From Acidobacteriaceae bacterium (GTDB taxonomy: Bacteria > Acidobacteriota > Terriglobia > Terriglobales > Acidobacteriaceae), in assembly GCA_035944135.1 (NCBI GenBank), contig DASZBM010000010.1, positions 894,985 to 958,984 of the forward strand: a DNA stretch of 64,000 nucleotides. Reading direction: 5' to 3'. A program made the position numbers and the translations under genes. Shown here one piece after another: positions 9,100 through 17,206 of the stretch. Position 1 is the first letter of the stretch, and the number at the start of each line of letters is the position of its first letter. The notes under the pieces were generated by a model. It did not search any database. It worked only from the letters and a program-made list of their open reading frames with translations, and was not told the DNA's origin.

Positions 9100-10040
9100 G
9101 AGTAGAGAGTCTCCTCGCCTTCGGGGCGGGTCTTCCAGCGGCGGTGGACCCAGAGCCACTGCTCGGGGTAGCGGCGGATCCAGGACTCAATGGTAGCCGT
9201 GAAGAGGGCAGTGTTGGCGAGTGCGTCGGCTGCCGAGTCATCGGTGCGGGTGAGGTTGAGCTCGGGGCCGAAGTGGAGGACGTAGCGATGCTCGTCGGGT
9301 TCCCAGAGCATGAAGCCGGGAAGGACGGCGGCTTTAGAGTGTGCGGCGACGCGGGCGAGGCCGGAGGCGGTGCAGGCGAGCGTGCCGAAGAAGGGAACAA
9401 AGACGCCTTGCGGGGGCGTCATGTTGGTGTCCATGAGGATGCCGACGGTGTCGCCGCGCTGCATGGCCTGGAGGAGGCCGCGGGCGAAGTCGTCTTTGTG
9501 GAGGACGCGGTTGCCGTGGAGGCAGCGGATGCGATTGACGAAGGTGTCGACGAGGGGGTTGTCGAGGCGGCGGATGACCATGCTCATGGGGCGGCCCATG
9601 AGGGAGTGGTAGAAGCTGGAGAGCTCCCAGGCGCCGAGGTGGCCCGTGAGGACGAGGACGCCGTTGCCGCGGCTGCGGGCGGCGAGGAAGTGCTCGAGGC
9701 CTTCGTAACGGAAGAATTTTTGGGCGTCGGCGCGAGTGGCGCGGGGCATGCGGCAGAACTCGGACATCTGCCAGCCGAGGTAGCGGTAGAGCTTGCGGAG
9801 GATGCGCTCGCGTTCCGGCGCGGGCATGTCAGGGAAGGCGAGTGAGAGGTTGCGCAGGCCGATGCGGCGAAGACGTGCGACGAGGTGCCATGCGAGAGCG
9901 CCGATGGCGGCGCCGAGGGCGCGAGAGATGGAGCGCGGCAGCCACTTGAGCGTGGCGACGATGAGGCGGAGAGCAATGTATTCCAGCCACTCGCGAAGGG
10001 AGGGACGTCTTGCGGGCTGTGGTTTGGCGGCGACGGTCAA
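9096..10040 (-). CDS. LpxL/HtrB-like lipid A (lysophospholipid) acyltransferase
   Basis: The 314-residue protein belongs to the bacterial lipid A acyltransferase family, which adds secondary acyl chains to Kdo-lipid A at the inner membrane. A membrane-proximal N-terminal helix (about residues 18-56) precedes the catalytic HxxxxE motif GHLGAWE (His134, Glu139); later blocks include [20 protein letters not shown] and the C-terminal [10 protein letters not shown] typical of the family. The start appears to be TTG at 10040 behind a G-rich stretch. Its TGA overlaps the lpxD ATG by four bases, indicating translational coupling of the two lipid A genes. Confidence 0.88.
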   Translation of the reverse strand: MTVAAKPQPARRPSLREWLEYIALRLIVATLKWLPRSISRALGAAIGALAWHLVARLRRIGLRNLSLAFPDMPAPERERILRKLYRYLGWQMSEFCRMPRATRADAQKFFRYEGLEHFLAARSRGNGVLVLTGHLGAWELSSFYHSLMGRPMSMVIRRLDNPLVDTFVNRIRCLHGNRVLHKDDFARGLLQAMQRGDTVGILMDTNMTPPQGVFVPFFGTLACTASGLARVAAHSKAAVLPGFMLWEPDEHRYVLHFGPELNLTRTDDSAADALANTALFTATIESWIRRYPEQWLWVHRRWKTRPEGEETLYS

Positions 10041-10170
10041 CGTCCCCCAAGTTTACGCAAGAGGGATGATGAAGATCGCGTCATCAGCAGCAGGTGTACG
10101 ACTATGGTGCAACTGAGCGTTGTCACGCGAGTCATGCTGGTGAGATATCATCGAGGCAATCGAGGTATCT

Positions 10171-10359
10171 GTGCGGCCCTGCTCTAATTGCGGACACGGC
10201 AAGTTCCGGCGCGTGAAGCGCCAGGGAGTTCTCGACAGTGTGATGGTTTTGTTCAAGCTGTATCCGTGGGAGTGCGAGAGCTGCCAGCACAGGACGTATA
10301 GCCGCCGGCGCGACGTCCATTCGAAGACTACGCCTCTGCATGACCCCGGCCGAAGCTAG
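10171..10359 (+). CDS. small zinc-ribbon protein
   Basis: A 62-residue basic protein with two CxxC knuckles: CSNC at residues 4-7 and CESC at 35-38, separated by a hydrophobic stretch VMVLFKLYPWE. This layout is a zinc ribbon; the surrounding residues (RRVKRQG, HRTYSRRRDVH) are strongly basic, which could suit nucleic-acid or protein contacts. The start is GTG at 10171, preceded by GAGG at 10162-10165. It ends just before a bidirectional terminator. No specific function can be assigned. Confidence 0.72.
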   Translation: MRPCSNCGHGKFRRVKRQGVLDSVMVLFKLYPWECESCQHRTYSRRRDVHSKTTPLHDPGRS

Positions 10360-10380
10360 CTAACTGTAAAGAACGAAGAA

Positions 10381-10413
10381 CAGGGACGGCTGACGCCGTC
10401 CCTGTTGGTTTTT
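10381..10413. terminator. bidirectional terminator between zinc-ribbon and SYLF genes
   Basis: A perfect 10-bp stem CAGGGACGGC / GCCGTCCCTG with a TGAC loop is followed by TTGGTTTTT on the plus strand and by a T-rich TTCTTCG on the minus strand. It serves the convergent gene ends on both sides. The GGGACGGC core recurs in the hairpin at 11229-11257. Confidence 0.85.
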
Positions 10414-10431
10414 GAGCAGCCTCACGGCTGG

Positions 10432-11124
10432 TTAGCGCTGCTTGGCGGCGACGAAGTAACGGGCGACGGTGCTGACGAAGTGGCGTGCGTTCGCTGGAAC
10501 GGGCGTGCCACCGTTCAGGACCGTTTCGAACGGGATGGGGCTGCCGTACTCGGCGGCCATGTCATCGTTGTTCTGGTTGAGGACAGTTCCGTCGAGGTCG
10601 AGGCCGGCGAAGAGGCCTTTGGAACGGGAGTAGGTGAGGAACTCGGCGTTGAGCTTCCAGTCGGTGCCGGCCTGGGCGTTGCGGCCTACGGGGCCGGCGG
10701 ATGCGGCGGCATCACCGCCGATCTTGAACTTGTTCTTGAGCATGTCCTGGAGGCCCTTCTGGTTCATGGCAACGAGGACGAGGTCGGTTGATTGTCCGCC
10801 GATCTGCCAGCCGAAGCTACCGCCTTCGAGCTTGACGAAAACGGGAGCACTCCAGCCGCGCGGGGTGCGGCAGGTGGCGACGCCCTGGCCGTACTGCGCG
10901 CCGACCACGAAGGCGCCCTTCTTATATTTCGGGATGACCACGACGCAGGAGGCGCCGGCGAGGATTGAGCTGGGGATGCCCCTGTCGGGGGTGGACATGA
11001 TCTGCTGAATGACGTCAGCGGCGGAGCTTAGCCGTTCATTGAGTGTGCCCATGTCGGCGGCACGGGCGGGAATCAGACCCGCAAGCAGGAAAAAACCGGA
11101 CAGTGTTGCAAGAACTTTCTTCAT
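10432..11124 (-). CDS. secreted SYLF (YSC84-like) domain protein, copy 1
   Basis: SYLF domains bind lipids in eukaryotes; bacterial versions are exported proteins of uncertain role. The 230-residue product has a signal peptide (MKKVLATLSGFFLLAGLIPARA) followed by a full SYLF domain: residues from about 28 with VIQQIMSTPDRGIP, CVVVIPKYKKGAFVVGAQYG, GWSAPVFVKLEGGSFGWQIG and the terminal KGLFAGLDLDGTVL. It is highly similar along its length to the next gene, and the two are in tandem on the minus strand, so they are recent paralogues. A hairpin terminator follows directly. No partner gene suggests a pathway. Confidence 0.9.
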   Translation of the reverse strand: MKKVLATLSGFFLLAGLIPARAADMGTLNERLSSAADVIQQIMSTPDRGIPSSILAGASCVVVIPKYKKGAFVVGAQYGQGVATCRTPRGWSAPVFVKLEGGSFGWQIGGQSTDLVLVAMNQKGLQDMLKNKFKIGGDAAASAGPVGRNAQAGTDWKLNAEFLTYSRSKGLFAGLDLDGTVLNQNNDDMAAEYGSPIPFETVLNGGTPVPANARHFVSTVARYFVAAKQR

Positions 11125-11228
11125 TGAAATGCCTTTCTAAAGTTGGGGGAGGAATGAGCCCGTCTTGTTCGCAATCCGCTAGATGGATTTTAGAGAAAGG
11201 ACCGGCTTAGCGGACAGGCGCGAATGAA

Positions 11229-11257
11229 GAAAGGGACGGCGTCGTGCCGTCCCTTTC
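11229..11257. terminator. hairpin terminator of SYLF copy 2
   Basis: A perfect 12-bp stem GAAAGGGACGGC / GCCGTCCCTTTC with a five-base loop lies between the two SYLF genes. The minus-strand tail is TTCATTC, the plus-strand tail TTTT. The inner stem GGGACGGC matches that of the hairpin downstream of SYLF copy 1. Confidence 0.75.
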
Positions 11258-11288
11258 TTTTGAGACATTACAGCGTGCTGCCGGATGA

Positions 11289-11978
11289 CTAGTGTTCGCG
11301 CGCGACGACGAAGTATCGGGCCACGGTAGAGACGAAGTGTTGCGCGTTCGGCGGGACAGCGGTGTCGTGGTGCAGGATCGCTTCGAAGTCACCGTTGCCG
11401 TACTCAGCGTCCATGTCGTCATGGTTTTCGGAGAGCGCGGTGCCAGAGAGATCCAAGCCGGCGAAGAGGCCCTTGGCGCGAGAATAGGTGAGGAATTGCG
11501 CATTCATCACGATATCGGTGCTTGCCTCAGCATTGCGGCCAACAGGGCCAGCGGCTGCGGAAGCGTCCGCACCGAGTTTGACCTTGCTCTTGAGCGCTGA
11601 TTCGAGACCGTTCTGATTCATCGCAATGAGCACGAGGTCGGTGGACTGACCACCGATCTGCCAACCGAAGCTGCCGCCTTCGAGCTTGACGAAGACAGGT
11701 GCGCTCCAGCCATGTCCGGTGCGGCAGGTGGCGACGCCCTGGCCGTACTCTGCACCGATGACGAACGCTCCCTTCTTGTAGTGGGGAACGACGACGACGC
11801 AGCGAGCCTTCTCGACGATGCCCTCGGGGATACCCCTGTCGGGCGTTGACATGATCTCCTGAATCACGTCGGCGGCGGCGTTGAGCCGGCCGTCCATCTT
11901 GTGCATATCAGCGGCGCGGGCGGGGATGAGGCCCGCGAGCATCGCGAAGCCACAGAGTGCACCTAAGAACTTTTTCAT
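11289..11978 (-). CDS. secreted SYLF (YSC84-like) domain protein, copy 2
   Basis: This 229-residue paralogue of the neighbouring SYLF protein has the same signal peptide layout (MKKFLGALCGFAMLAGLIPARA) and the same blocks: VIQEIMSTPDRGIP, KYKKGAF changed to HYKKGAF, GWSAPVFVKLEGGSFGWQIG, and KGLFAGLDLSGTAL. Divergence is concentrated in the mature N-terminus (MHKMDGRLNAA versus MGTLNERLSSA), in IVEKARC versus ILAGASC, and in the C-terminal loop. Each copy carries its own downstream hairpin, so the duplicated unit appears to include the terminator. Function unknown; the domain is linked to lipid binding. Confidence 0.9.
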   Translation of the reverse strand: MKKFLGALCGFAMLAGLIPARAADMHKMDGRLNAAADVIQEIMSTPDRGIPEGIVEKARCVVVVPHYKKGAFVIGAEYGQGVATCRTGHGWSAPVFVKLEGGSFGWQIGGQSTDLVLIAMNQNGLESALKSKVKLGADASAAAGPVGRNAEASTDIVMNAQFLTYSRAKGLFAGLDLSGTALSENHDDMDAEYGNGDFEAILHHDTAVPPNAQHFVSTVARYFVVAREH

Positions 11979-12075
11979 TGATTTGCCTTTCAGAATCTGG
12001 GGGTTGGAAGCCGTTTCGGCTTTCTCCGCTTAGTGTCCATGCCGTGAGATGGATAGGTAACCGATGCAGGTTGCC

Positions 12076-12121
12076 AAAAAAAATGGGTTGCAGGCTGGCC
12101 GTGTGGCCGGACCTACAACCC
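12076..12121 (-). terminator. rho-independent terminator downstream of the LuxR-type regulator
   Basis: Read on the minus strand, a long hairpin with arms GGGTTGTAGGTCCGGCC and GGCCAGCCTGCAACCC (one bulge and two G-U pairs) is followed by A and eight T. It lies about 100 bases beyond the regulator's stop codon and upstream of SYLF copy 2. Confidence 0.82.
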
Positions 12122-12199
12122 TCTTCTCCCAGGTCTGTACTGGTGTAAGAGTGCGCTAACTTGCGGCGCCGGACAAGATTACGGAGGGCTGTAGACCTT

Positions 12200-12218
12200 A
12201 GTCAGCGAGTCGCTGACT
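12200..12218. repeat. 19-bp perfect palindrome at the end of the LuxR-type gene
   Basis: AGTCAGCGA-G-TCGCTGACT is a perfect inverted repeat with 9-base arms around one base, touching the regulator's stop codon. The central base leaves no room for a hairpin loop, so it looks more like a protein-binding site than a terminator; no protein can be named. Confidence 0.35.
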
Positions 12219-12868
12219 CAATGCGTGGATCGCTCTTCGATGGCGCGCAGCGTGAGTTCGACCCGGTTGTGAGCGCCTGTTTTGCGCAACATGCGGCCGA
12301 GATGGGCCTTCACGGTGGCTTCGTCGATGCCGAGGGCTTCGGCGATGGCGCGATTGGAACGGCCGTCCATGAGGAGCTCGAGGACCTCGCGTTCGCGGGC
12401 GGTCATGCGCTTTTCAATGCGATCCCCACTGACGGAGGCAGAAGACGCAGTGGTACTGCCGCCCTCGATCAGCTTTGCGAGCACTTTGCGAGGGGCCCAG
12501 ACGGAGCCGTCGAGGACGACTTCGAGGGCCATCCGGATCTCGGCTTCGCTGGCAGTTTCGGCGAGATAGCCTTTGGCGCCGGCGCCGATGACCTGCTCGA
12601 TGACCAGGGGATCGAGGCCTTCACCGACAACGACGATGCGCAGTTGCGGATGCTCGCGGCGCACCTTGGCGATTAGGTCGTGGAGCGTGTCACCGCCGCT
12701 GCGGCCTTCCAGAATGAGAACCGCGACATCGGGTCTGGAGCCAAGCTGATCGAGTTCGAGGGGCACGGCTTCCATGCCGGGCAGGTCGGCGAGAATGGCT
12801 TCCATGCCGACCAGACGAAGCGGGTCGGAGGCGACAAGGCCGATTCTCGCCAATGCTGGATTAGTCAT
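12218..12868 (-). CDS. LuxR/NarL-type regulator with degenerate receiver domain
   Basis: The 216-residue protein has a CheY-like N-terminal domain (1-120) and a C-terminal LuxR helix-turn-helix (about 155-210: TAREREVLELLMDGRSNRAI, then TVKAHLGRMLRK). In ordinary receivers the phospho-acceptor Asp sits in a hydrophobic LLD block; here the equivalent residue is Glu54 (VLILEG). The switch Thr/Ser is Gly82 and the conserved Lys is Glu104 (GYLAET). Phosphorylation is therefore unlikely, and Glu54 may mimic the active state. No histidine kinase is adjacent. Target genes cannot be named; SYLF genes lie downstream beyond a terminator. Confidence 0.88.
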   Translation of the reverse strand: MTNPALARIGLVASDPLRLVGMEAILADLPGMEAVPLELDQLGSRPDVAVLILEGRSGGDTLHDLIAKVRREHPQLRIVVVGEGLDPLVIEQVIGAGAKGYLAETASEAEIRMALEVVLDGSVWAPRKVLAKLIEGGSTTASSASVSGDRIEKRMTAREREVLELLMDGRSNRAIAEALGIDEATVKAHLGRMLRKTGAHNRVELTLRAIEERSTH

Positions 12869-12909
12869 GTGCGTTCGGCCTCCTGCGGCTGTCGTGCGGA
12901 GCCCGTGAG

Positions 12910-13464
12910 CTAAAGTTTCGGAAGTACGATGCCCTGCTGGCGCTGGTACTTGCCGTTGCGATCGCCATAACTTACCTCACACGCCTCATCGCTCTGGAAG
13001 AAGAGTATCTGACAAAGCCCTTCGTTGGCATAGACGCGCGCGGGCAGCGGAGTGGTGTTTGAGATCTCAAGTGTGACAAACCCTTCCCACTCGGGCTCAA
13101 ACGGGGTTACGTTGACGATGATGCCGCAACGGGCGTAGGTGCTCTTTCCGACGCATATCGTGAGCACATCGCGCGGAATCCGGAAGTATTCAATGGAGCG
13201 CGCGAGTGCGAACGAGTTCGGAGGAATGATAACGCTGGGAGCCTGAACCGTCACGAAAGAGCGCTCGTCGAAGGCTTTGGGATCAATGATGGCGCTGTTG
13301 ACGTTGGTGAAAATCTTGAATTCGTCGGAGACGCGGAGGTCGTAACCGTAGGACGAGAGGCCGTAAGAGATGACACCCTCGCGGACCTGTTTCTCGCTGA
13401 AGGGCTCAATCATGCGGTGTTGAAGGGCCTGCTGACGAATCCATTTATCGCTTTTGATCGACAT
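12910..13464 (-). CDS. dcd: dCTP deaminase
   Basis: Dcd converts dCTP to dUTP, feeding dTMP synthesis. The 184-residue protein shows the family blocks: [38 protein letters not shown] and [20 protein letters not shown], which includes the catalytic Glu. Its length is close to the usual 185-195. The ATG at 13464 follows a GGGAGA ribosome site; the codon before it is TTG and gives no benefit. It is divergent from the HU/IHF gene. A bifunctional dCTP deaminase/dUTPase cannot be wholly excluded from sequence alone. Confidence 0.93.
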   Translation of the reverse strand: MSIKSDKWIRQQALQHRMIEPFSEKQVREGVISYGLSSYGYDLRVSDEFKIFTNVNSAIIDPKAFDERSFVTVQAPSVIIPPNSFALARSIEYFRIPRDVLTICVGKSTYARCGIIVNVTPFEPEWEGFVTLEISNTTPLPARVYANEGLCQILFFQSDEACEVSYGDRNGKYQRQQGIVLPKL

Positions 13465-13559
13465 CAATTCTCCCGGACAGACGCGCCGACGGGCGGCCGT
13501 GCCCTACTTTGAGAGTAGCTGTATCGCTTTGAGCGTATCTCAAACTACTGTGAGTCCGT

Positions 13560-13588
13560 TTGACAAGTGAAATCGGGTTACCTAGCAT
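13560..13588 (+). promoter_or_regulatory. sigma-70 type promoter of the HU/IHF gene
   Basis: A perfect -35 TTGACA (13560-13565) is spaced 17 bases from a -10-like TAGCAT (13583-13588). Transcription would begin near 13595, giving a leader of about 70 bases. An imperfect inverted repeat, CTACTTTGAGA (13504-13514) against TCTCAAACTAC (13538-13548), lies just upstream and could be a regulator site. Confidence 0.6.
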
Positions 13589-13662
13589 CGGGGTTGCGGC
13601 CCGGTTTTCAGTAGTTTGCGAAAGGCGCGTGCCCAGCGAAGACGGAAGGAAGGTGACCGCAG

Positions 13663-13932
13663 GTGATCAAGCAGGATTTAGTTCAGCGCATCGTAGAGCG
13701 CACCGGCTTGCCCCGTACCAAGGCGGAGGCCGCGGTAGACGCTATCTTCGAAGGCATGAAAAAGGCGCTTGGCCGCTCAGACAGAATTGAGCTGCGAGGT
13801 TTTGGGGTGTTTACCGTGAAACCGCGGAAGACCGGCGTGGGGAGGAATCCGCGCACGGGGGCCGAGGTCAGCATTTCACCGGGAAGCGCGGTCCGGTTCA
13901 AGCCGGGCAAAGAGCTGCACCTGGTCGGGTAG
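13663..13932 (+). CDS. HU/IHF family DNA-binding protein
   Basis: HU and IHF are small dimeric architectural proteins that bend DNA. The 89-residue product matches the family throughout: a helical N-terminus (IKQDLVQRIVERTGLPRTKA), the RIELRGFGVFTV strand block, and the DNA-intercalating arm GRNPRTG with its conserved Pro. The start is GTG at 13663, with AAGGAAGGTG upstream. IHF alpha-like wording (EAEVSISPGSAVRFKPGKEL) is visible but HU and IHF cannot be separated with confidence here. It is a single-gene unit with a consensus-like promoter, as expected for an abundant protein. Confidence 0.92.
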   Translation: MIKQDLVQRIVERTGLPRTKAEAAVDAIFEGMKKALGRSDRIELRGFGVFTVKPRKTGVGRNPRTGAEVSISPGSAVRFKPGKELHLVG

Positions 13933-13990
13933 TTTGCTGCCCACTCATACGCTGCGCGTATGAATGGGGCACCCCGGCGTTCGCTGAAAA

Positions 13991-16525
13991 CTACATCAGG
14001 TGAAGTGCGTCGACGTCGATCGTGACGTTGCGGCGCGGGATATTTGCGGCTTCGATGTGGGCCAGAATGCTGCGGAGCAGGGCGCTGAGGGCGTCACGGC
14101 GCTCGGATTTCAGCAGCATGTGATAGCGGTAGATGCGCTTGATGCGCGGAATCGGTGCGGGCGCGGGGCCAAGGATGCGCACGCTTTCGGGGCGATTGGC
14201 GGCGAGCCAACGGGCGAGTTGCGTGCTGATGGCGAGGACCTCTTCGAGCTGCTCGCTTTGGATGAGCACGTTGGCGAGCGCGGCGAAGGGCGGGTAGCGC
14301 ATGGCGCGGCGGAAGTACATTTCGCGCGCGGCGAAGCCGGTGTAGTCGTGCTCGCGGGCGAATTTGTTGACGTAGTGGTCGGGCTGGTAGGTCTGGACGA
14401 GGACGCGGCCGGGTTTGTCGCCGCGGCCGGCGCGGCCGCTGACCTGCGTGAGGAGCTGGAAGACGCGCTCGGCGGCGCGGAAGTCAGGAAGGCCGAGGGC
14501 GAAATCAGCACCGACGACACCGACGAGGGTGACACCGTGAATGTCGTGGCCCTTGGCGATCATCTGCGTGCCGACGAGGAGGTTGATCTCGCCGGAGTGC
14601 AGGCGCTGGAGGATGCGCTCCATGTCGCCGCGCGTGCGGACGGTGTCGCGGTCCATGCGGCCGATCCGCGCGTTGGGGAAGAGCTCCTGGAGGCGCTCTT
14701 CGCCTTGCTGTGAACCTGCTCCGAGGAAGAAGAGATGTTCGCTATTGCACTTCGGGCAGTGGCTGGGAACGCCGCGCCGGAAGCCGCAGTAGTGACACTC
14801 GAGGCGAGCGCCGACGCGTGCGGGGCCGCTGAGGTCTGATTCGTCAGAGTGCTTGTGGTAGGTGAGCGAGATGGCGCAGTTTTCGCATTCGATCTTTTCG
14901 CCGCAGGAACGGCACATGACGACGAAGGAGTAGCCGCGGCGATTGAGGAGGATGATGACCTGCTCGTTGCGGTCTAGCGTGGACTGAGTTTCTTCGATGA
15001 GCTGGCGAGCGAAGAGCTGCTCCTGTCCGGTTTCGCGGAACTCGGCGCGCATGTCGATCATTTCGACGGTGGGAAGCGGGCGGGACTGAACGCGCTCGAG
15101 CATCTCGATGCGCGCGTAGCGGCCGCGCTCGGCGTTGTTCCAGGATTCCAGCGAGGGTGTGGCGGAGCCGAGGACGACTGGTATGCCGAGAAGTTTGGCG
15201 CGCATTACGGCGACGTCGCGGGCGTGGTAGCGCGGGGTTTCTTCCTGCTTATAGGAGCCGTCGTGCTCTTCGTCGACGAGGATGAGGCCGAGTGCTGGCA
15301 TGGGCGCGAAGACGGCGCTGCGCGTGCCGACGACGATGCGGGCCTCGCCGCGGCGAATGCGGTGCCACTGCTCGGCGCGCTCGTCGGGCGTGAGCTGCGA
15401 GTGGAGGAGGGCGACTTCGGAGCCGAAGGCTGCGACCATTTGGGCGGCGGTTGCGGGCGTGAGGCCGATTTCGGGGACGAGGAGGAGCGCGGATTTGTTG
15501 TTAGCGAGAGCGCGTTGCATCGCGGCAACGTAGACGGCGGTCTTGCCGGAGCCGGTGACGCCGTAGAGCAGGTGCGGCGCAAAGGTGTTGCGCTGCATGG
15601 CGGCGACGATGCTGGCGAGGGCTTCTGTTTGAGATTCGTTGAGGGTGTGCTCGTGCGCGAAGCGCTTGCCGTGCGTGGCGAGCGAGGTGACGTGGAAGGC
15701 CTGCGCGGCTTCTTCGAGGCGGATGAGGCCGCGGCGCACGAGCGTGTTGACGGTGGAGTCGGGAACGCCGCGGCGAGAGAGGCGCGTGCGCAGTTCGCGA
15801 AGGAGTTCACGGCCGCCGCAGCCGGCGAGTTCGGCCATGACGGCGAGTTGGTTGTCGTTGAGCTTGGGCAGGCGTTTGTTAGGTTGTGAGGCTTCGGGGG
15901 TTTGCTCGGCCGATTCACTTTCAAGGACGGCGACGGTTTCGAGGCGGCGGGCGTCGCGCTGTTCGGTGAGGGGTTCGCGGAGGAGCCAGCGCTTCTTCAC
16001 CATCGCGTCGAGCATGGCTTTGTTTGCGCCGGTGGCGGAACGAATGGCGGAGAGCTTGGCGGACTCGCCGGGCTCGAGGTAGTTGAGGACGGCGTACTCG
16101 CGGTTCTGGTCTTCGGGGCTGAGGCGCGAACGCCGCGAGGAGCCTTTCACGGAGCCTTCGTAGAGGACGTTGCGGCCCTGCTCGGCGATGCGGTAGACCC
16201 AGTGGCGGCGGACCTCGGCGGTGAGTGGAAGCATGCCGCGAAGGACTTCACCAAGCGGCGCGCAGTAGTACTGCGCGATCCAGCGGGCGAGTTCGAGGAG
16301 CTCGGGTGAGAGCAATGCGGCGTCGTCGAGGAGGCGCTCGATGCGTTTGGTCTCGATCTCGGGCGCGGGTGGGTTGTCATGCAGGGCGACGACAACGCCG
16401 AGGAGGCGCTGGCCGGAAAAGGGGACGAGGACGCGTGCGCCGACTTCGGCGGTGAGATCGCCGAGCGAGTAGGTGAAGGCGCGGTCGAGAGGGACCGGCA
16501 GCGCGACGTCAGCGTAGAGGGGCAC
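13991..16525 (-). CDS. priA: primosomal protein N', replication-restart helicase
   Basis: PriA recognises collapsed replication forks and reloads the replisome. The 844-residue product has an N-terminal fork-binding domain (YADVALPVPLDRAFTYSL), Walker A GVTGSGKT at about 322-329, DEEHDGSYKQEE (DEAH-like Walker B), a zinc-binding module with paired CxxC motifs (CRSCGEKIECENC, CHYCGF, CPKC) and the motif VI block QVSGRAGRG. The reading frame extends to 16663, but the family N-terminus begins at the GTG at 16525. It is longer than the usual 730 or so residues: two winged-helix-like stretches (about 135-185 and 224-275) precede the helicase core instead of one. Confidence 0.93.
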   Translation of the reverse strand: MPLYADVALPVPLDRAFTYSLGDLTAEVGARVLVPFSGQRLLGVVVALHDNPPAPEIETKRIERLLDDAALLSPELLELARWIAQYYCAPLGEVLRGMLPLTAEVRRHWVYRIAEQGRNVLYEGSVKGSSRRSRLSPEDQNREYAVLNYLEPGESAKLSAIRSATGANKAMLDAMVKKRWLLREPLTEQRDARRLETVAVLESESAEQTPEASQPNKRLPKLNDNQLAVMAELAGCGGRELLRELRTRLSRRGVPDSTVNTLVRRGLIRLEEAAQAFHVTSLATHGKRFAHEHTLNESQTEALASIVAAMQRNTFAPHLLYGVTGSGKTAVYVAAMQRALANNKSALLLVPEIGLTPATAAQMVAAFGSEVALLHSQLTPDERAEQWHRIRRGEARIVVGTRSAVFAPMPALGLILVDEEHDGSYKQEETPRYHARDVAVMRAKLLGIPVVLGSATPSLESWNNAERGRYARIEMLERVQSRPLPTVEMIDMRAEFRETGQEQLFARQLIEETQSTLDRNEQVIILLNRRGYSFVVMCRSCGEKIECENCAISLTYHKHSDESDLSGPARVGARLECHYCGFRRGVPSHCPKCNSEHLFFLGAGSQQGEERLQELFPNARIGRMDRDTVRTRGDMERILQRLHSGEINLLVGTQMIAKGHDIHGVTLVGVVGADFALGLPDFRAAERVFQLLTQVSGRAGRGDKPGRVLVQTYQPDHYVNKFAREHDYTGFAAREMYFRRAMRYPPFAALANVLIQSEQLEEVLAISTQLARWLAANRPESVRILGPAPAPIPRIKRIYRYHMLLKSERRDALSALLRSILAHIEAANIPRRNVTIDVDALHLM

Positions 16526-16627
16526 GAGTTCTAGTTTAGGTGGACATGATGGGCCGGACTGTTGAGATCGCGAATCAGCGTGGGCATTGATGGTGTCTAA
16601 CGAGACAGTTGGGTCTAAACTCCGCTC

Positions 16628-17185
16628 ATGCACTCTTTGACTTCGCTCGAAGAAGCAAACCAAGTGACAGCAGTTCGGCTCTGCGAGAAACGACAGAAGT
16701 CTTTGCCCGGAGACTTATTTCGTCTCTCCCCTGTACCAGGAGTCTTTGCGTGGGGCCGGCATATCAAGACGACGAAGTTCTTCGGAACGGACTTCGATTC
16801 GTCTCTGGTGTACATCTATGACGCTGTCGGTCCGGAGCGCCCGAGTCGAGAACATTTGCGCCCGTCAAATCTGCTGCTTGGACCTGCTGTGGTTAACCAT
16901 CTTGGTTGGTCACGCGGCTATTGGGAGATTATCTGCAGCGAGCCGATCAGTAAGCCTGACGTGCTGCGTCGGCATTTGTTCGTGAGATATCGCGGAACCG
17001 GTGCCAAAGATTACGAAATCGTTGATGAAAATGGCCGAAAGGTGCAGCGAGGGAACTTCTTGAGGCCGATTGACCCGCGTAGCTTGATGCATGCGGGTTT
17101 TTTCGAACTTCAACCATATCGACTGGCTTGTGCGAGGAATTCTAGAAGAACGAGGAGTTATATCCAGGTCCTAGCGCAAGCATAA
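16628..17185 (+). CDS. Imm26-like protein (possible immunity protein)
   Basis: The 185-residue protein carries a pattern reminiscent of the Imm26 immunity family: PGDLFRLSPVPGVFAWGRHI near residues 27-46 (like GDvFxIPL.dG.yxxGRV), a hydrophobic VYIYDAVG, and GYWEIICSEPI (like W.iIg..Pl). Imm26 proteins usually neutralise polymorphic contact-dependent toxins, but no toxin gene is adjacent, so this would be an orphan. By eye the gene is more AT-rich and uses less GC-biased third positions than its neighbours, suggesting transfer. It is convergent with the truncated AlaX-type gene, 21 bases apart. The family call is an inference from pattern only. Confidence 0.6.
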   Translation: MHSLTSLEEANQVTAVRLCEKRQKSLPGDLFRLSPVPGVFAWGRHIKTTKFFGTDFDSSLVYIYDAVGPERPSREHLRPSNLLLGPAVVNHLGWSRGYWEIICSEPISKPDVLRRHLFVRYRGTGAKDYEIVDENGRKVQRGNFLRPIDPRSLMHAGFFELQPYRLACARNSRRTRSYIQVLAQA

Positions 17186-17206
17186 TGGGCAGCTGGAATA
17201 TACGGT

